A stretch of 64,000 nucleotides of DNA from Bacteroidaceae bacterium (GCA_017548075.1 JAFYNL010000032.1:1-64000); one strand, 5' to 3'. Positions 27,166 to 36,351 are shown, counted from the stretch's first letter. The notes: generated from the letters alone by a model not told the origin. Program-made: numbers and translations.

Positions 27166-29358
27166 TCAATGGATGAACAGCATTTCTCTGTACTTAGGTA
27201 GAGGCCAAAGCTCGTCGTCTACGATGAGTTCGAGGTGGTCTACATGATAACGAATCTCCTCAATTAGAGGCGCAACGGTGTCGTGATAGGCAATGGCGCG
27301 TTCTCTGCCGTCCTTGATGCGATTGGCCACTCGACGAGCCTCAATGAGTCGTTCCACATTTTCAATAATGAAAGTGTTGTGCTCGCCCATTTGCTTGATG
27401 AGGCTCAGGTTGGTGCTATTCAGAGGATCTGCAACATCGGCAGGGAAGATTTGCTTCATTCTGTGCACATTGTCAATGAGTTGTGTCTGGTAGCGAGTCG
27501 CAACAGGAATAATGTGATTCATGCAGATATCGCCGAAGATGCGAGCCTCAATCTGTACCTTCTTGATGTAAGTGTCGAGCTTAATCTCGTTGCGAGCCTC
27601 CAGTTCGGCTTTCGTGAGGACGTTCATCCTGCTGAACATCTCGACTGTTTCCGGCTTGAGATACTGGTCGAGAATGATGGGAGCGCTCGTTTCTGTGTCG
27701 AGTCCTCTTCTGGCAGCCTCTTGTTTCCAAGCCTCGCTGTATCCGTTTCCGTCGAAGTGGATTGGCTTGCAAGCCTTGATGTCCTCGCGAACGATGCGAA
27801 GGATGGCTTTCATGGGCTCAATTCCTTCTGCAATCAAAGCATCCACGCGAACCCTGAAGTCGGTCAAAGCCTCTGCCATAGCGGTATTCAGAACAATCAT
27901 CGCTGAGGCACAGTTCTGCTGACTTCCTACAGCTCGGAACTCGAATCTGTTGCCTGTAAAAGCAAATGGCGAAGTACGATTGCGGTCAGTATTGTCCTGC
28001 GTTAACTCTGGAATCTGTGGAATATCGAGGCTGAGCGTCTGTTTGCCTGAGAGTTGAATAAGTTCATCGTCTGTGCTGGTCTCCAAATGTTCGAGCAAGT
28101 CGCTCAATTGCTTGCCGAGGAAACTCGATACAATGGCTGGTGGGGCTTCCGATGCTCCAAGTCGATGCACATTGGTTGCGCTGATGATAGAAGCCTTGAG
28201 CAAGCCATTATGGCGATAGACTGCCATCAACGACTCCACGATGAAAGTGACAAAACGCAAGTTGTCGAGTGGCGTTTTGCCTGGTCCATGCAGCAAGATG
28301 CCGTTGTTTGTCGAGAGACTCCAGTTGCAATGTTTGCCGCTTCCGTTGATGCCGGCAAAGGGTTTTTCGTGCAAGAGGCAACGGAAACCATGTTTGCGAG
28401 CAACCTTCTTCATCAGGCTCATGATGAGCATATTGTGGTCAACCGCAAGGTTCGTCTCCTCGAAGATGGGAGCAAGCTCGAACTGATTGGGCGCCACCTC
28501 ATTATGTCGCGTTTTGCAAGGGATGCCCAACTCAAGTGCCTTTATCTCAAGGTCTTTCATAAAAGCGGCAACTCGCATAGGAATGGAGCCGAAGTAGTGG
28601 TCGTCCATCTGCTGATTCTTCGCGCTGTCGTGACCAAGAAGGGTGCGGCCTGTCATCAGCAAATCAGGTCGAGCTGCATAAAGACCCTCGTCGACGAGGA
28701 AGTATTCCTGTTCCCAACCGAGATTGCTGACGACGCGATTAACATCGGGATAAAAGTAACGTGCGACGGCTGTAGCAGCTTCGTCAACGGCTTTAAGCGA
28801 CTTCTTGAGTGGAGCCTTGTAGTCGAGAGCCTCGCCAGTATAGGAGATGAAGATAGTAGGAATCATCAAGGTGTCGCCAAAGACGAAGACAGGACTCGTC
28901 GGATCCCAAGCCGAGTAGCCTCGAGCCTCGAATGTGGAGCGGATTCCACCACTGGGGAACGAGCTTGCATCGGGCTCTTGCTGAACAAGTTGCTTGCCCG
29001 TGAACTCTTCAATCATGCCGCCTTTACCATCGTGCTCAACAAAGCCGTCGTGCTTCTCGGCTGTGCCTTCAGTCAATGGTTGGAACCAATGCGTGCAATG
29101 TGTTGCTCCGAGCTCCATCGCCCACTTCTTCATGCCTGCAGCCACAGCATCGGCAGTTGCCATATCGAGGGCAGCGCCACCATCGATGACGTCACACATC
29201 TTCTTATAAACATTCGAGGGCAGATAGTGCTGCATCTTCTGTCGGTTGAAGACATACTTTGCAAAGAACTCGCTTGGACGCTCTTTGCGATTGGGCACTT
29301 CGACGGGCCTTTTCTTGAATGCCTCGCCTACAATCTGAAACCTAAGTGTACTGGACAT
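27166..29358 (-). CDS. glnN: Glutamine synthetase type III
   Basis: 730 residues, the normal size of GSIII. Motifs include CTHWFQPLTEGTAEKHDGF, GGIRSTFEARGYSAWDP, NEVAPNQFELAPIFEE and KPFAGINGSGKHCNWS, the ATP and glutamate site blocks of the glutamine synthetase superfamily in GSIII arrangement. It makes glutamine from glutamate, ammonia and ATP and is the common assimilation enzyme in Bacteroidetes. It lies 5 bp downstream of aguB, an enzyme that releases ammonia, which makes functional coupling plausible. Confidence 0.96.
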   Translation of the reverse strand: MSSTLRFQIVGEAFKKRPVEVPNRKERPSEFFAKYVFNRQKMQHYLPSNVYKKMCDVIDGGAALDMATADAVAAGMKKWAMELGATHCTHWFQPLTEGTAEKHDGFVEHDGKGGMIEEFTGKQLVQQEPDASSFPSGGIRSTFEARGYSAWDPTSPVFVFGDTLMIPTIFISYTGEALDYKAPLKKSLKAVDEAATAVARYFYPDVNRVVSNLGWEQEYFLVDEGLYAARPDLLMTGRTLLGHDSAKNQQMDDHYFGSIPMRVAAFMKDLEIKALELGIPCKTRHNEVAPNQFELAPIFEETNLAVDHNMLIMSLMKKVARKHGFRCLLHEKPFAGINGSGKHCNWSLSTNNGILLHGPGKTPLDNLRFVTFIVESLMAVYRHNGLLKASIISATNVHRLGASEAPPAIVSSFLGKQLSDLLEHLETSTDDELIQLSGKQTLSLDIPQIPELTQDNTDRNRTSPFAFTGNRFEFRAVGSQQNCASAMIVLNTAMAEALTDFRVRVDALIAEGIEPMKAILRIVREDIKACKPIHFDGNGYSEAWKQEAARRGLDTETSAPIILDQYLKPETVEMFSRMNVLTKAELEARNEIKLDTYIKKVQIEARIFGDICMNHIIPVATRYQTQLIDNVHRMKQIFPADVADPLNSTNLSLIKQMGEHNTFIIENVERLIEARRVANRIKDGRERAIAYHDTVAPLIEEIRYHVDHLELIVDDELWPLPKYREMLFIH

Positions 29359-29363
29359 ATTTC

Positions 29364-30257
29364 TTATTTTCTTAATTTCTTATTCTCAATAAACCTATGA
29401 ACGAGGTCTTTATAGGCATCGATGCGGCGGTCACGCAGGAAGGGCCACCATTGACGGACAGTTTCTGTGCGTTTCAGGTCAACATCTACCACGACAGCCT
29501 CTTGCTTCGTTTCGCTTGCCTGATAGAGCAGTTCGCCTTGCTGACCAGCCACAAAACTGCTTCCCCAGAACTTGATGCCCTTAGTTGCACCACTTGGATC
29601 GGGCTCAAGACCAACACGATTGACGGCCACAACAGGAATACCGTTCGCAATAGCATGACTGCGCTGAATGGTCATCCAGGCCTCGCGTTGACGCTTCTGC
29701 TCCTCCTTTGTGTCCGAACTCTCGTAACCGATGGCAGTAGGGTAGATGAGGAGGTCGGCTCCCTGCAGAGCCATGAGTCGTGCTCCTTCAGGATACCATT
29801 GGTCCCAACAAACCTGAACACCCAACTTGCCTACACTCGTCTTGATGGGATGGAAGCCAAGGTCGCCTGGAGTGAAGTAGAACTTCTCGTAGTAAGCAGG
29901 GTCATCTGGAATGTGCATCTTTCTGTGCATCCCAGCTATGCTGCCGTCCTTATCGAATACGACTGCTGTGTTGTGATAAAGCCCTGCAGCTCGCTTCTCA
30001 AAGAGACTTGTGACGAGCACAACTTGGCTTTCCTTTGCCACCTTCGAATAGAAGTCTGTTGCTTCTCCAGGGATGGGCAGAGCAAAGCGGAAGTTGTTCG
30101 TATCTTCCGTCTGACAGAAGTAAAGACTGTCGTGCAACTCTTGAAGAACGACGAGTTCAGCACCTTCTTTCGCCAACTTAGTGATGCTTTTAGCAAGTTT
30201 CTTGCGATTCTCTTCGACGCTGGCAGAGCAGTTTTGTTGTATGATACCTATTTTCAT
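29364..30257 (-). CDS. aguB: N-carbamoylputrescine amidase
   Basis: 297 residues from the ATG at 30257, which overlaps the aguA stop by 4 bp (ATGA). The nitrilase-fold catalytic triad is visible: Glu in ELVVLQELHDS, Lys in GMHRKMHIPDDP and Cys in GVQVCWDQWYPE. WGSSFVAGQQGELL completes the family signature. It hydrolyses N-carbamoylputrescine to putrescine, CO2 and ammonia, the second step after AguA. An in-frame start further upstream would lie inside aguA and is unlikely. Confidence 0.94.
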   Translation of the reverse strand: MKIGIIQQNCSASVEENRKKLAKSITKLAKEGAELVVLQELHDSLYFCQTEDTNNFRFALPIPGEATDFYSKVAKESQVVLVTSLFEKRAAGLYHNTAVVFDKDGSIAGMHRKMHIPDDPAYYEKFYFTPGDLGFHPIKTSVGKLGVQVCWDQWYPEGARLMALQGADLLIYPTAIGYESSDTKEEQKRQREAWMTIQRSHAIANGIPVVAVNRVGLEPDPSGATKGIKFWGSSFVAGQQGELLYQASETKQEAVVVDVDLKRTETVRQWWPFLRDRRIDAYKDLVHRFIENKKLRK

Positions 30258-31294
30258 AACGTTTCTTTTGGGTATTGCATAGTGCAGCAATGCAGGCTGC
30301 CGTGTTGGGTGATAAGTGGTTGGCAATCAATGCCTATGATGTCGTATTGAGGGAAGGCTTTGCGGAGTTGTTCCTCAGCCTTGAGGTCTGTATCCTGATC
30401 ACCATAAGTGGGCATCAGGACAGCTCCGTTTGTGATGAGGAAGTTCGCGTATGTGGCAGGCAGTCGAGTGCCATCTTCGTCGTAAACAGCCTTTGCCATC
30501 GGCAATGGGATGAGTCGATAAGGCTTGCCATCTATTGTGCGGAACTCCTTCAGTTGAGCTTCCATTCGTTGCAACTCAGCATAATGCTCATCGCTATCAT
30601 CGAGGCATTGAACGTAAGCAATCGTATTGTCAGGACAGAAGCGAGCCAGCGTGTCGATATGACTATCTGTATCGTCTCCGGCAAGATAGCCGTAGTCGAG
30701 CCAAAGGATGCGCTCAGCATGAAGCGAAGCAAGCAGTCGAGCCTCGATCTGTTCCTTTGTCAGAGGCTGGTTGCGATGAGGGGCAAGCAAGCATTTGCTT
30801 GTGGTTAGGATGGTTCCCTTGCCGTCGCTCTCGATGCTCCCACCTTCCAGCACAAAGTCCAGATGATCTTCGTATTGCCCCTGCAAGATGCCTTGCTCCA
30901 TCATCCTTCGATTGATTTGATTGTCGAGGTCGGCAGGGAACTTTTCTCCCCAGCCGTTGAAGCAGAAATCGAGCAGATGCAGACCATCTGGAGCGAGCAA
31001 AGTGATGAACCCATGATCGCGAGCCCAAGTGTCGTTTGTAGGCGCTTTGCAGAAGGAGATGCGGGAAAGTTCCCTCGTCGTCAGAGCCTCTTCGAGCATC
31101 TTGCGAACATGAGCAGGTTCAGGCGTTACTATTATAATATGTACGCGCGTAGAGAGAGCCTTTGCCATATCAAGGTAGCAACGGTTCACAGCCTCCAGAA
31201 TTGTGCACCAGTCAGTCGCGCTATGCGGCCAAGTAAGCTGCACGGCACTCTGTTCGTGCCACTCTGCTGGAAGGAATATCTTACTGCTTTGCAT
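30254..31294 (-). CDS. aguA: Agmatine deiminase
   Basis: 346 residues from the ATG at 31294. NDTWARDHGFITLL, EGGSIESDGKGTILTT, GDDTDSHIDTLARF and, at the end, HGSLHCCTMQYP supply the Asp/Glu/His/Cys residues of the guanidine-modifying superfamily. It turns agmatine into N-carbamoylputrescine and ammonia. An upstream TTG (31321) lies inside the promoter box at 31319-31326, so it is rejected as start. Together with aguB this gives arginine-derived polyamine synthesis. Confidence 0.95.
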   Translation of the reverse strand: MQSSKIFLPAEWHEQSAVQLTWPHSATDWCTILEAVNRCYLDMAKALSTRVHIIIVTPEPAHVRKMLEEALTTRELSRISFCKAPTNDTWARDHGFITLLAPDGLHLLDFCFNGWGEKFPADLDNQINRRMMEQGILQGQYEDHLDFVLEGGSIESDGKGTILTTSKCLLAPHRNQPLTKEQIEARLLASLHAERILWLDYGYLAGDDTDSHIDTLARFCPDNTIAYVQCLDDSDEHYAELQRMEAQLKEFRTIDGKPYRLIPLPMAKAVYDEDGTRLPATYANFLITNGAVLMPTYGDQDTDLKAEEQLRKAFPQYDIIGIDCQPLITQHGSLHCCTMQYPKETL

Positions 31295-31318
31295 CGGTTT
31301 ATGCTCTCTTTTAAAATG

Positions 31319-31326
31319 CAAAGGTA
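31319..31326 (-). promoter_or_regulatory. -7 box of the aguA-aguB unit
   Basis: TACCTTTG on the minus strand, 25 bp upstream of the aguA ATG at 31294. It is divergent from the Nif3-like promoter at 31380. Confidence 0.8.
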
Positions 31327-31356
31327 CAAATAAAATAAGAATTAATGCAAATAAAT

Positions 31357-31387
31357 TTGGTTTTTATCTTGGAAAGCCGTACCTTTG
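31357..31387 (+). promoter_or_regulatory. Full -33/-7 promoter of the Nif3-like gene
   Basis: TTGG at 31357-31360 and TACCTTTG at 31380-31387, separated by 19 bp, followed by CGCACG. This is a textbook Bacteroidetes promoter. It sets the coding start at 31410; in-frame codons upstream precede the promoter. Confidence 0.85.
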
Positions 31388-31409
31388 CGCACGAAAACAT
31401 ACAATTCGT

Positions 31410-32225
31410 ATGAGCGTAAGAGTTCAAGACGTTATCGACGCCCTTGAAGATTTCGCGCCTCTGCCTCTGCAGGAAAGTTACGATAATGCTGGCTTGCAGG
31501 TTGGATTGACAGAAGCGGAAGTATCAGGGGCTTTATTGTGCCTAGACGTTACCGAAGGCGTGATAAAGGAGGCAATGGAGTTGGGATGCAATATGATTGT
31601 GTCGCATCATCCTCTCATTTTCCATAGCCTGAAACATCTGACGGATGCCGATCCTGTTCAGCGTTGTGTCCGAATGGCTTTGCAGAACGACATTGCCATC
31701 TATTCGGCTCATACCAATCTGGATGCTGCTGTGGATGGCGTCAACTACATGATGGCAGAGCGATTGGGGCTTGTTGATGTGGTACTTATGCAACCTCGTC
31801 AGGTGTCTGTCGGCATAGGTTCGAGTGCCCATACAGTTCAGGCAGGTTCAGGTGTGATAGGTTATCTGCCTGAGGGTGAGGATTCGTTGGCTTTTCTGCA
31901 AAGAGTGAAGCAGGCTTTCGGAGTTGAGTGTCTGATGCACAATGAGTTGCTGGCTCGTCCGGTAGAAAGTGTCGCTATCTGTGGAGGAGCTGGAGATTTC
32001 CTTCTGGATGAGGCTTTGCGAGCTGGAGCAGACGCTTTCCTGACAGGCGAGATGCACTATCATCAGTACTTCGGCTATGAAGGAAAGATACAGATTGGCG
32101 TGCTTGGTCATTACCAAAGTGAACAGTATACAATGGACATATTCAATTCAATAATAGGCGAGAGGTGCCCTAAGTTGCCGCTCTTCAAGACGCAACTTTG
32201 CACCAATCCCATCAAATATCTATAA
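31410..32225 (+). CDS. Nif3-like dinuclear metal-centre protein
   Basis: 271 residues. SYDNAGLQVG near the start, MIVSHHPLIFHSL, SAHTNLDAAVDGVN and, near the end, DAFLTGEMHYHQ and GHYQSEQYTM provide the histidine, aspartate and glutamate ligands of the NIF3/YqfO family, which forms hexamers. The family is called GTP cyclohydrolase I type 2-like, but its cellular role is not settled. It is short compared with Gram-positive members because the middle PII-like insert is absent. The zinc-ribbon gene follows after 6 bp, a pairing conserved in many bacteria. Confidence 0.92.
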   Translation: MSVRVQDVIDALEDFAPLPLQESYDNAGLQVGLTEAEVSGALLCLDVTEGVIKEAMELGCNMIVSHHPLIFHSLKHLTDADPVQRCVRMALQNDIAIYSAHTNLDAAVDGVNYMMAERLGLVDVVLMQPRQVSVGIGSSAHTVQAGSGVIGYLPEGEDSLAFLQRVKQAFGVECLMHNELLARPVESVAICGGAGDFLLDEALRAGADAFLTGEMHYHQYFGYEGKIQIGVLGHYQSEQYTMDIFNSIIGERCPKLPLFKTQLCTNPIKYL

Positions 32226-32231
32226 ACAATT

Positions 32232-33059
32232 ATGGCTAGAGAAAAAGCAAAGAAAGACCCCGCTGATTACAGCGTTGAGGAGAAACTCAAGAACCTTTAT
32301 GCCCTTCAGAGCATGCTTTCTGAGATTGACAGCATCAAGACCCTTCGTGGCGAGCTTCCTCTCGAAGTTCAGGACCTCGAGGACGAGATTGAAGGTATGA
32401 CCACTCGCATTGAGAAGATCAACAACGACATTGCTGAGTTGAAGAAGGAAATCAACGAACGCAACGGTAAGATCACGGAAAACAAGGCTAACATCGAGCG
32501 TTACAACACTCAGATGGATAGTGTCCGCAACAATCGCGAGTACGATAGTTTGACCAAGCAGGTTGAGTATGCTGAACTCGACAATCAGCTTCATGAGAAG
32601 AAGATCCGCGAGGCTAAGGAAATTGTTGAGGCTAAGACTGCTGAGATGACTCGCTGCAACCTCGATGTTAACGACCGTAGAGTGCTTCTCGAGACTAAGA
32701 AAGAGGAGTTGGAGGAGATTGTTAGCGAGACTAAGGCTGAGGAGGAAAAGCTCCGCGAACGTGCTAAGAATCTGGAGATTACAATCGAACCTCGTCTCTT
32801 GAACGCTTTCAAGCGTATCCGTCGCAACAGTCGTAACGGTTTGGGTATTGTTTCCGTTCAGAGAGATGCTTGCTGTGGTTGCTTCAACAAGATTCCACCT
32901 CAGCGTCAACTCGACATCAGAAGCCGCAAGAAGATTATCGTTTGCGAGTATTGTGGTCGCATCATGATTGACCGCGAACTGGCCGGACTTCCCTCTGAAA
33001 ATCAGGAAGGTACGAAGAAAGGCACTCGTAAACGCGCTTCGAAGAAGAAGGAAGAATAA
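32232..33059 (+). CDS. Coiled-coil protein with C4 zinc ribbon
   Basis: 275 residues. Residues about 15-195 are a long, highly charged coiled coil; residues about 213-245 form a zinc ribbon (CCGCFNKIPP then VCEYCGRIMI), and the tail is lysine-rich. This is the C4-type zinc-ribbon family (COG1579, related to chlamydial CT398) and not a DksA, since the DxxDxA coiled-coil tip is absent. Its conserved place next to Nif3-like genes suggests a linked but unknown function. A terminator follows 26 bp after the stop. Confidence 0.88.
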   Translation: MAREKAKKDPADYSVEEKLKNLYALQSMLSEIDSIKTLRGELPLEVQDLEDEIEGMTTRIEKINNDIAELKKEINERNGKITENKANIERYNTQMDSVRNNREYDSLTKQVEYAELDNQLHEKKIREAKEIVEAKTAEMTRCNLDVNDRRVLLETKKEELEEIVSETKAEEEKLRERAKNLEITIEPRLLNAFKRIRRNSRNGLGIVSVQRDACCGCFNKIPPQRQLDIRSRKKIIVCEYCGRIMIDRELAGLPSENQEGTKKGTRKRASKKKEE

Positions 33060-33085
33060 GCCGATTCTTTCGAAAAGAACAAGAG

Positions 33086-33126
33086 AGGCGTGCTTCTGCG
33101 AAAACAGAGGCACGCCTTTGTTTTTG
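33086..33126 (+). terminator. Terminator of the Nif3/zinc-ribbon unit
   Basis: AGGCGTGCTTCTG pairs with CAGAGGCACGCCT (one G-U pair) around CGAAAA, followed by TTGTTTTT. Array D begins 4 bp after the U-tract. The stem may also work for the opposing HsdR_N gene. Confidence 0.88.
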
Positions 33127-33129
33127 AGT

Positions 33130-33249
33130 TAACGAGGGTTGTTCGAAAAGTTAACGTGGTTAAATTGAAAACTTAACGTGTTAAGTTGGCAAAGTTAACG
33201 TGTTACGTTTGCGATCTTAACGTGTTATGTTTGCCAACGTAACTGCAGT
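33130..33249. repeat. 22-bp-pitch core array D (6 cores)
   Basis: Cores begin at 33130 (TAACGAGGGT), 33152 (TAACGTGGTTA, 11 bp), 33174, 33196 and 33218 (TAACGTGTTA) and 33240 (TAACTGCAGT), each exactly 22 bp apart even where one core is a base longer (its spacer is a base shorter). It lies between the terminator at 33086 and the convergent HsdR_N gene. Confidence 0.92.
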
Positions 33250-33294
33250 CGTTTGGAATCGCTCCTGCCTTCGTCGGAAAAGATGCCTGAATCT

Positions 33295-33753
33295 CTATGT
33301 TTCTTTGATGTTGTTATAGGCAGGAATCTCCTCTACAAACTGATAGGTTCCGCTCTCGTAATCGATCTTGCAACAATAGTGCTGAAGTCCGTTACTTACG
33401 ATAAGCCATTTCACTCGAAGTTTTATGTTGTATCGGCTTATCTGCTCGAAGACCTGCTGCGTAATCTCTACTTGTGGCGACTTGTATTCCACAATCATAG
33501 TTGGCTGTGCATTTCCATCATAAATGACTGTGTCGCAACGCTTCTTCGTACCATTCAAATTGATTGAGATTTCGTTTCCGATGCACTCTGCAGGATAGCC
33601 TTTCTGCCCAATCAGGAAGTGGACGAACTGCTGACGAACCCATTCTTCGGGTGTCAGAGCCACATATTTCCGCCTCAAAACATCAAAAACATGGAGTTTC
33701 CCATCCTTTGTGATGATTTTAAGGTCTGTTTTTGGAAGGTTCAGTTCCTGCAT
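33295..33753 (-). CDS. HsdR N-terminal-like PD-(D/E)XK protein
   Basis: 152 residues. KRCDTVIYDG followed by PTMIVEYKSPQ gives the D...ExK nuclease core of the type I restriction enzyme R protein N-terminal domain (HSDR_N). No helicase or other Hsd subunit is present, so this is the small stand-alone version common in Bacteroidetes, usually found beside holA-type genes. It is not evidence for a restriction system. It is transcribed divergently from AMP nucleosidase with interlocked promoters. Confidence 0.88.
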   Translation of the reverse strand: MQELNLPKTDLKIITKDGKLHVFDVLRRKYVALTPEEWVRQQFVHFLIGQKGYPAECIGNEISINLNGTKKRCDTVIYDGNAQPTMIVEYKSPQVEITQQVFEQISRYNIKLRVKWLIVSNGLQHYCCKIDYESGTYQFVEEIPAYNNIKET

Positions 33754-33767
33754 ATCGTTTTTTTTCG

Positions 33768-33786
33768 TATATTTGCTGCAAAATTA
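33768..33786. promoter_or_regulatory. Interlocked divergent -7 boxes (HsdR_N / AMP nucleosidase)
   Basis: TATATTTG at 33768-33775 reads to the right (towards 33795) and TAATTTTG at 33786-33779 reads to the left (towards 33753). The two boxes are only 3 bp apart, so each promoter covers the other's start region. Confidence 0.7.
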
Positions 33787-33794
33787 CATAAAAG

Positions 33795-34571
33795 ATGAAA
33801 ACTAAGCAAGAAATCGTAGAGAATTGGTTGCCAAGATACACGCAAATTCCACTTGAGGAGTTCGGAAATTACATTCTACTCACGAACTTCAACAACTATG
33901 TGGACATCTTCTGCGAACAGTTTGGCATAGAAAAGCCCGCATACACCTCGAATATGAGGTGCGCAACTGCAGACGGAATCACCATCATCAACTTTGGTAT
34001 GGGCAGCCCTAACGCTGCGATTATCATGGACTTACTGAGTGCCATCAAGCCGAAAGCCTGCCTGTTTTTGGGCAAATGCGGAGGTATCTCGTCGAAGACG
34101 CAAAGGGGCGACCTCGTTCTTCCCATTGCAGGCATTCGAGGAGAGGGTACGAGCAACGACTACTTCCCACCTGAAGTGCCTGCTCTACCTGCGTTCATGC
34201 TGCAACGCGCCGTCAGTAGTACGATTCGCGACTTAGGCTTCGACTATTGGACAGGAACGGTTTATACGACGAACCGTCGAGTTTGGGAGCATGATGACCG
34301 CTTCAAGGAATACCTTCGCACCACTCGAGCAATGGCTGTGGATATGGAGACGGCAACGCTTTTCACTTGTGGCTTCGCCAATCACATCCCGACTGGAGCC
34401 CTGCTTTTGGTCAGCGATAACCCCATGACGCCAGAAGGTGTGAAGACAAGCGAAAGCGATAAGCAAGTGACTGAAAACTATGTACTTAATCATGTTCAGA
34501 TAGGCATCCAGGCTCTCGAAATGATTAAACAGGACAAGAAGACAGTCAAACACCTGAAGTTCGACTATTAA
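33795..34571 (+). CDS. amn: AMP nucleosidase
   Basis: 258 residues, the short Bacteroidetes form without the N-terminal regulatory domain of the E. coli enzyme. IINFGMGSPNAAIIMDLL, FLGKCGGISSKTQRGD, IAGIRGEGTSNDY and AVDMETATLFTCGF are the phosphorylase-fold motifs, with the Glu of DMET at the ribose. It splits AMP into adenine and ribose-5-phosphate. HolA starts 2 bp after its stop, so the two are co-transcribed. Confidence 0.92.
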   Translation: MKTKQEIVENWLPRYTQIPLEEFGNYILLTNFNNYVDIFCEQFGIEKPAYTSNMRCATADGITIINFGMGSPNAAIIMDLLSAIKPKACLFLGKCGGISSKTQRGDLVLPIAGIRGEGTSNDYFPPEVPALPAFMLQRAVSSTIRDLGFDYWTGTVYTTNRRVWEHDDRFKEYLRTTRAMAVDMETATLFTCGFANHIPTGALLLVSDNPMTPEGVKTSESDKQVTENYVLNHVQIGIQALEMIKQDKKTVKHLKFDY

Positions 34572-34573
34572 AT

Positions 34574-35590
34574 ATGGCTGCGAAAGGCATCACATTCGAC
34601 GATATAATGCGCGACCTCAAGGCGCAAAAGGTTGCTCCCGTCTATTATCTGATGGGTGAGGAGGACTATTATATTGATAAGTTGAGTGATGCAATCGTGG
34701 ATGCTGTATTGACGGAAGATGAGAAGGATTTCAATCTCGACATCGTCTATGGCGCTGAAACTGAGATAGATAAAGTAATAGAACTGGCTCATGCCTATCC
34801 GATGATGGCTGAGAGGCGAGTGGTTCTTGTTCGTGAGGCCCAGGCTTTGCGCACTCTGGAAGGTCTCGAAACTTATCTCGAGCACCTTACACCCACAACA
34901 GTCCTCGTCTTTTGCCACAAACATGGAAAGCTTGATGCTCGCAAAGCCGCTGCCAAAGCCATTCAAGAAGTGGGCGTACTCTTCGAGAGCAAGCGGCTCT
35001 ACGACAATCAACTGGCACCTTTCATCTCACAATATCTTCATAAACATAATGTAGATATTGAGCCCCAAGCCATTCAGATGCTTGCAGGTCATGTTGGTTC
35101 CGACCTGAGTCGACTCACTACGGAAATGGACAAACTGCTTCTCGCTTTGAACGGGAATAGGGTAGTGGGGGCCGCACTTGTGGAAGAGCAGACTGGAATG
35201 AGCAAAGACTTCAACGACTATGAACTGCAGGCTGCCCTTGCTCAACGAAACATCTTTCGTGCCAATCAAATTGTAAAATACTATCAAGGCAACCCTCGCA
35301 GTTTCTTCATTGGCAGAACTCTTACCAATTTATTTACATTTTTTTCTGACGTTATGCTTGCATATTATGCTCCTGACAAAAGTGATGCGGGTATAGCAGC
35401 CTGGTTAGGTAAGATGGAATGGAAGGTCAGACAGGATATCGGACCTGCTCGAAGAAACTACTCTGGAGTGAAGGTAATGCAAATTTTGGCTGAAATTCGC
35501 AAAACTGACGCCCACAGTAAGGGGGTAGGGGGCGTTAGAACACCTCATGAAGAGCTTTTGCAGGACCTAATCTTCTTTATTTTACATTAA
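34574..35590 (+). CDS. holA: DNA polymerase III subunit delta
   Basis: 338 residues. KVAPVYYLMGEEDYYIDKL at the N-terminus is the delta-subunit AAA+-like start, and QMLAGHVGSDLSRLTTEMDKL and the C-terminal collar region with FFIGRTLTNLFTFFSDVMLA fit the family. Delta opens the sliding clamp during loading. It starts 2 bp after AMP nucleosidase. A DNA-replication gene tied to a nucleotide-salvage gene is the usual arrangement in this group. Confidence 0.93.
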   Translation: MAAKGITFDDIMRDLKAQKVAPVYYLMGEEDYYIDKLSDAIVDAVLTEDEKDFNLDIVYGAETEIDKVIELAHAYPMMAERRVVLVREAQALRTLEGLETYLEHLTPTTVLVFCHKHGKLDARKAAAKAIQEVGVLFESKRLYDNQLAPFISQYLHKHNVDIEPQAIQMLAGHVGSDLSRLTTEMDKLLLALNGNRVVGAALVEEQTGMSKDFNDYELQAALAQRNIFRANQIVKYYQGNPRSFFIGRTLTNLFTFFSDVMLAYYAPDKSDAGIAAWLGKMEWKVRQDIGPARRNYSGVKVMQILAEIRKTDAHSKGVGGVRTPHEELLQDLIFFILH

Positions 35591-36294
35591 TTTTCATCAA
35601 AACGATCTTGCTCCGCGAAGCAAGATTTTGGGGCTTATCCGCTGAAATAAAAGGGTTTATATAGGATTTGTACTCTCTGAGAATCGCGTAGAATTTCGCA
35701 AACTTACCCTCGTGTCGAAAGAAGGGCAAAAACGCCAATTTTCGCGAATTTTGCCGTTTTTCCATGTTTTTATGCTGTTTTGATTTGGAAATTAAAAGAA
35801 CACCAGTTCTGTACAAAACAAAATATCCGAGGTGGTCCGATATACAAAAATGCTTATTGTACCACATCAAAGTTTGATTTTGTAAATTACGACTTCAAAA
35901 GCATAACCAAGCACTTTGCATAACGAAACGAAAACTTATGCACAAGAAATTTTGAGTTATATTGTATTGAAAACCAGTAAATAAGACAATTTCATTAAAT
36001 TATAATGATGACGCAATTGCACAAAGTTGGGCGTTTGTGCTGCTTTTCTTCAAATAAGCTCTAATTAGAAATCTACGATGCACCATTACACATTAAAAAC
36101 CAAAGAATTATATGATTTTGTGAAAGTTATTTACTTTAAGTCGATTTTTCTGCATGTTTGATTTGTTGAACTGTATTTAGTCAATCTTTGACTTTTTGAA
36201 TTTCGTTTTGCAAAATACAGTTTTGTAAATTGTTTAACAAAAGACTTTGATAAATTTCTAAAGCAAAAGTTTTGTTGTTTGAAAGAAGTTTTGT
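35591..36294. other. Long AT-rich intergenic region without a credible gene
   Basis: About 700 bp, clearly more AT-rich than its neighbours. Short open frames on the minus strand (for example 35577-35870 and 36131-36319) have poor composition and no recognisable motif. No tRNA-like cloverleaf, strong terminator or 22-bp array was seen. It may hold regulatory sequence for the XRE gene or the remains of a lost gene. Confidence 0.6.
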
Positions 36295-36302
36295 ATCTTT
36301 GC
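36271..36302 (+). promoter_or_regulatory. -33/-7 promoter of the XRE regulator
   Basis: TTTTG at 36271-36275 and TATCTTTG at 36295-36302, 19 bp apart, about 50 bp before the ATG at 36352. Confidence 0.75.
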
Positions 36303-36351
36303 AAACGATTTGAGAACATAAACAGGCAGTAAAACCAGTAATCGCACCAAT

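Noticed and set aside
31203-31409. Longer N-terminus for the Nif3-like protein
   Set aside because: The extra codons lie upstream of a complete promoter and inside the aguA coding sequence; the Cys-rich extension is unlike the family.
33295-33753. Type I restriction-modification system
   Set aside because: Only the HsdR N-terminal-like domain exists here; no HsdM, HsdS or helicase part. It is the stand-alone housekeeping-type protein.
35577-35870. Open frame on the minus strand after holA
   Set aside because: AT-rich, no motif, no promoter box, and it overlaps the holA end.
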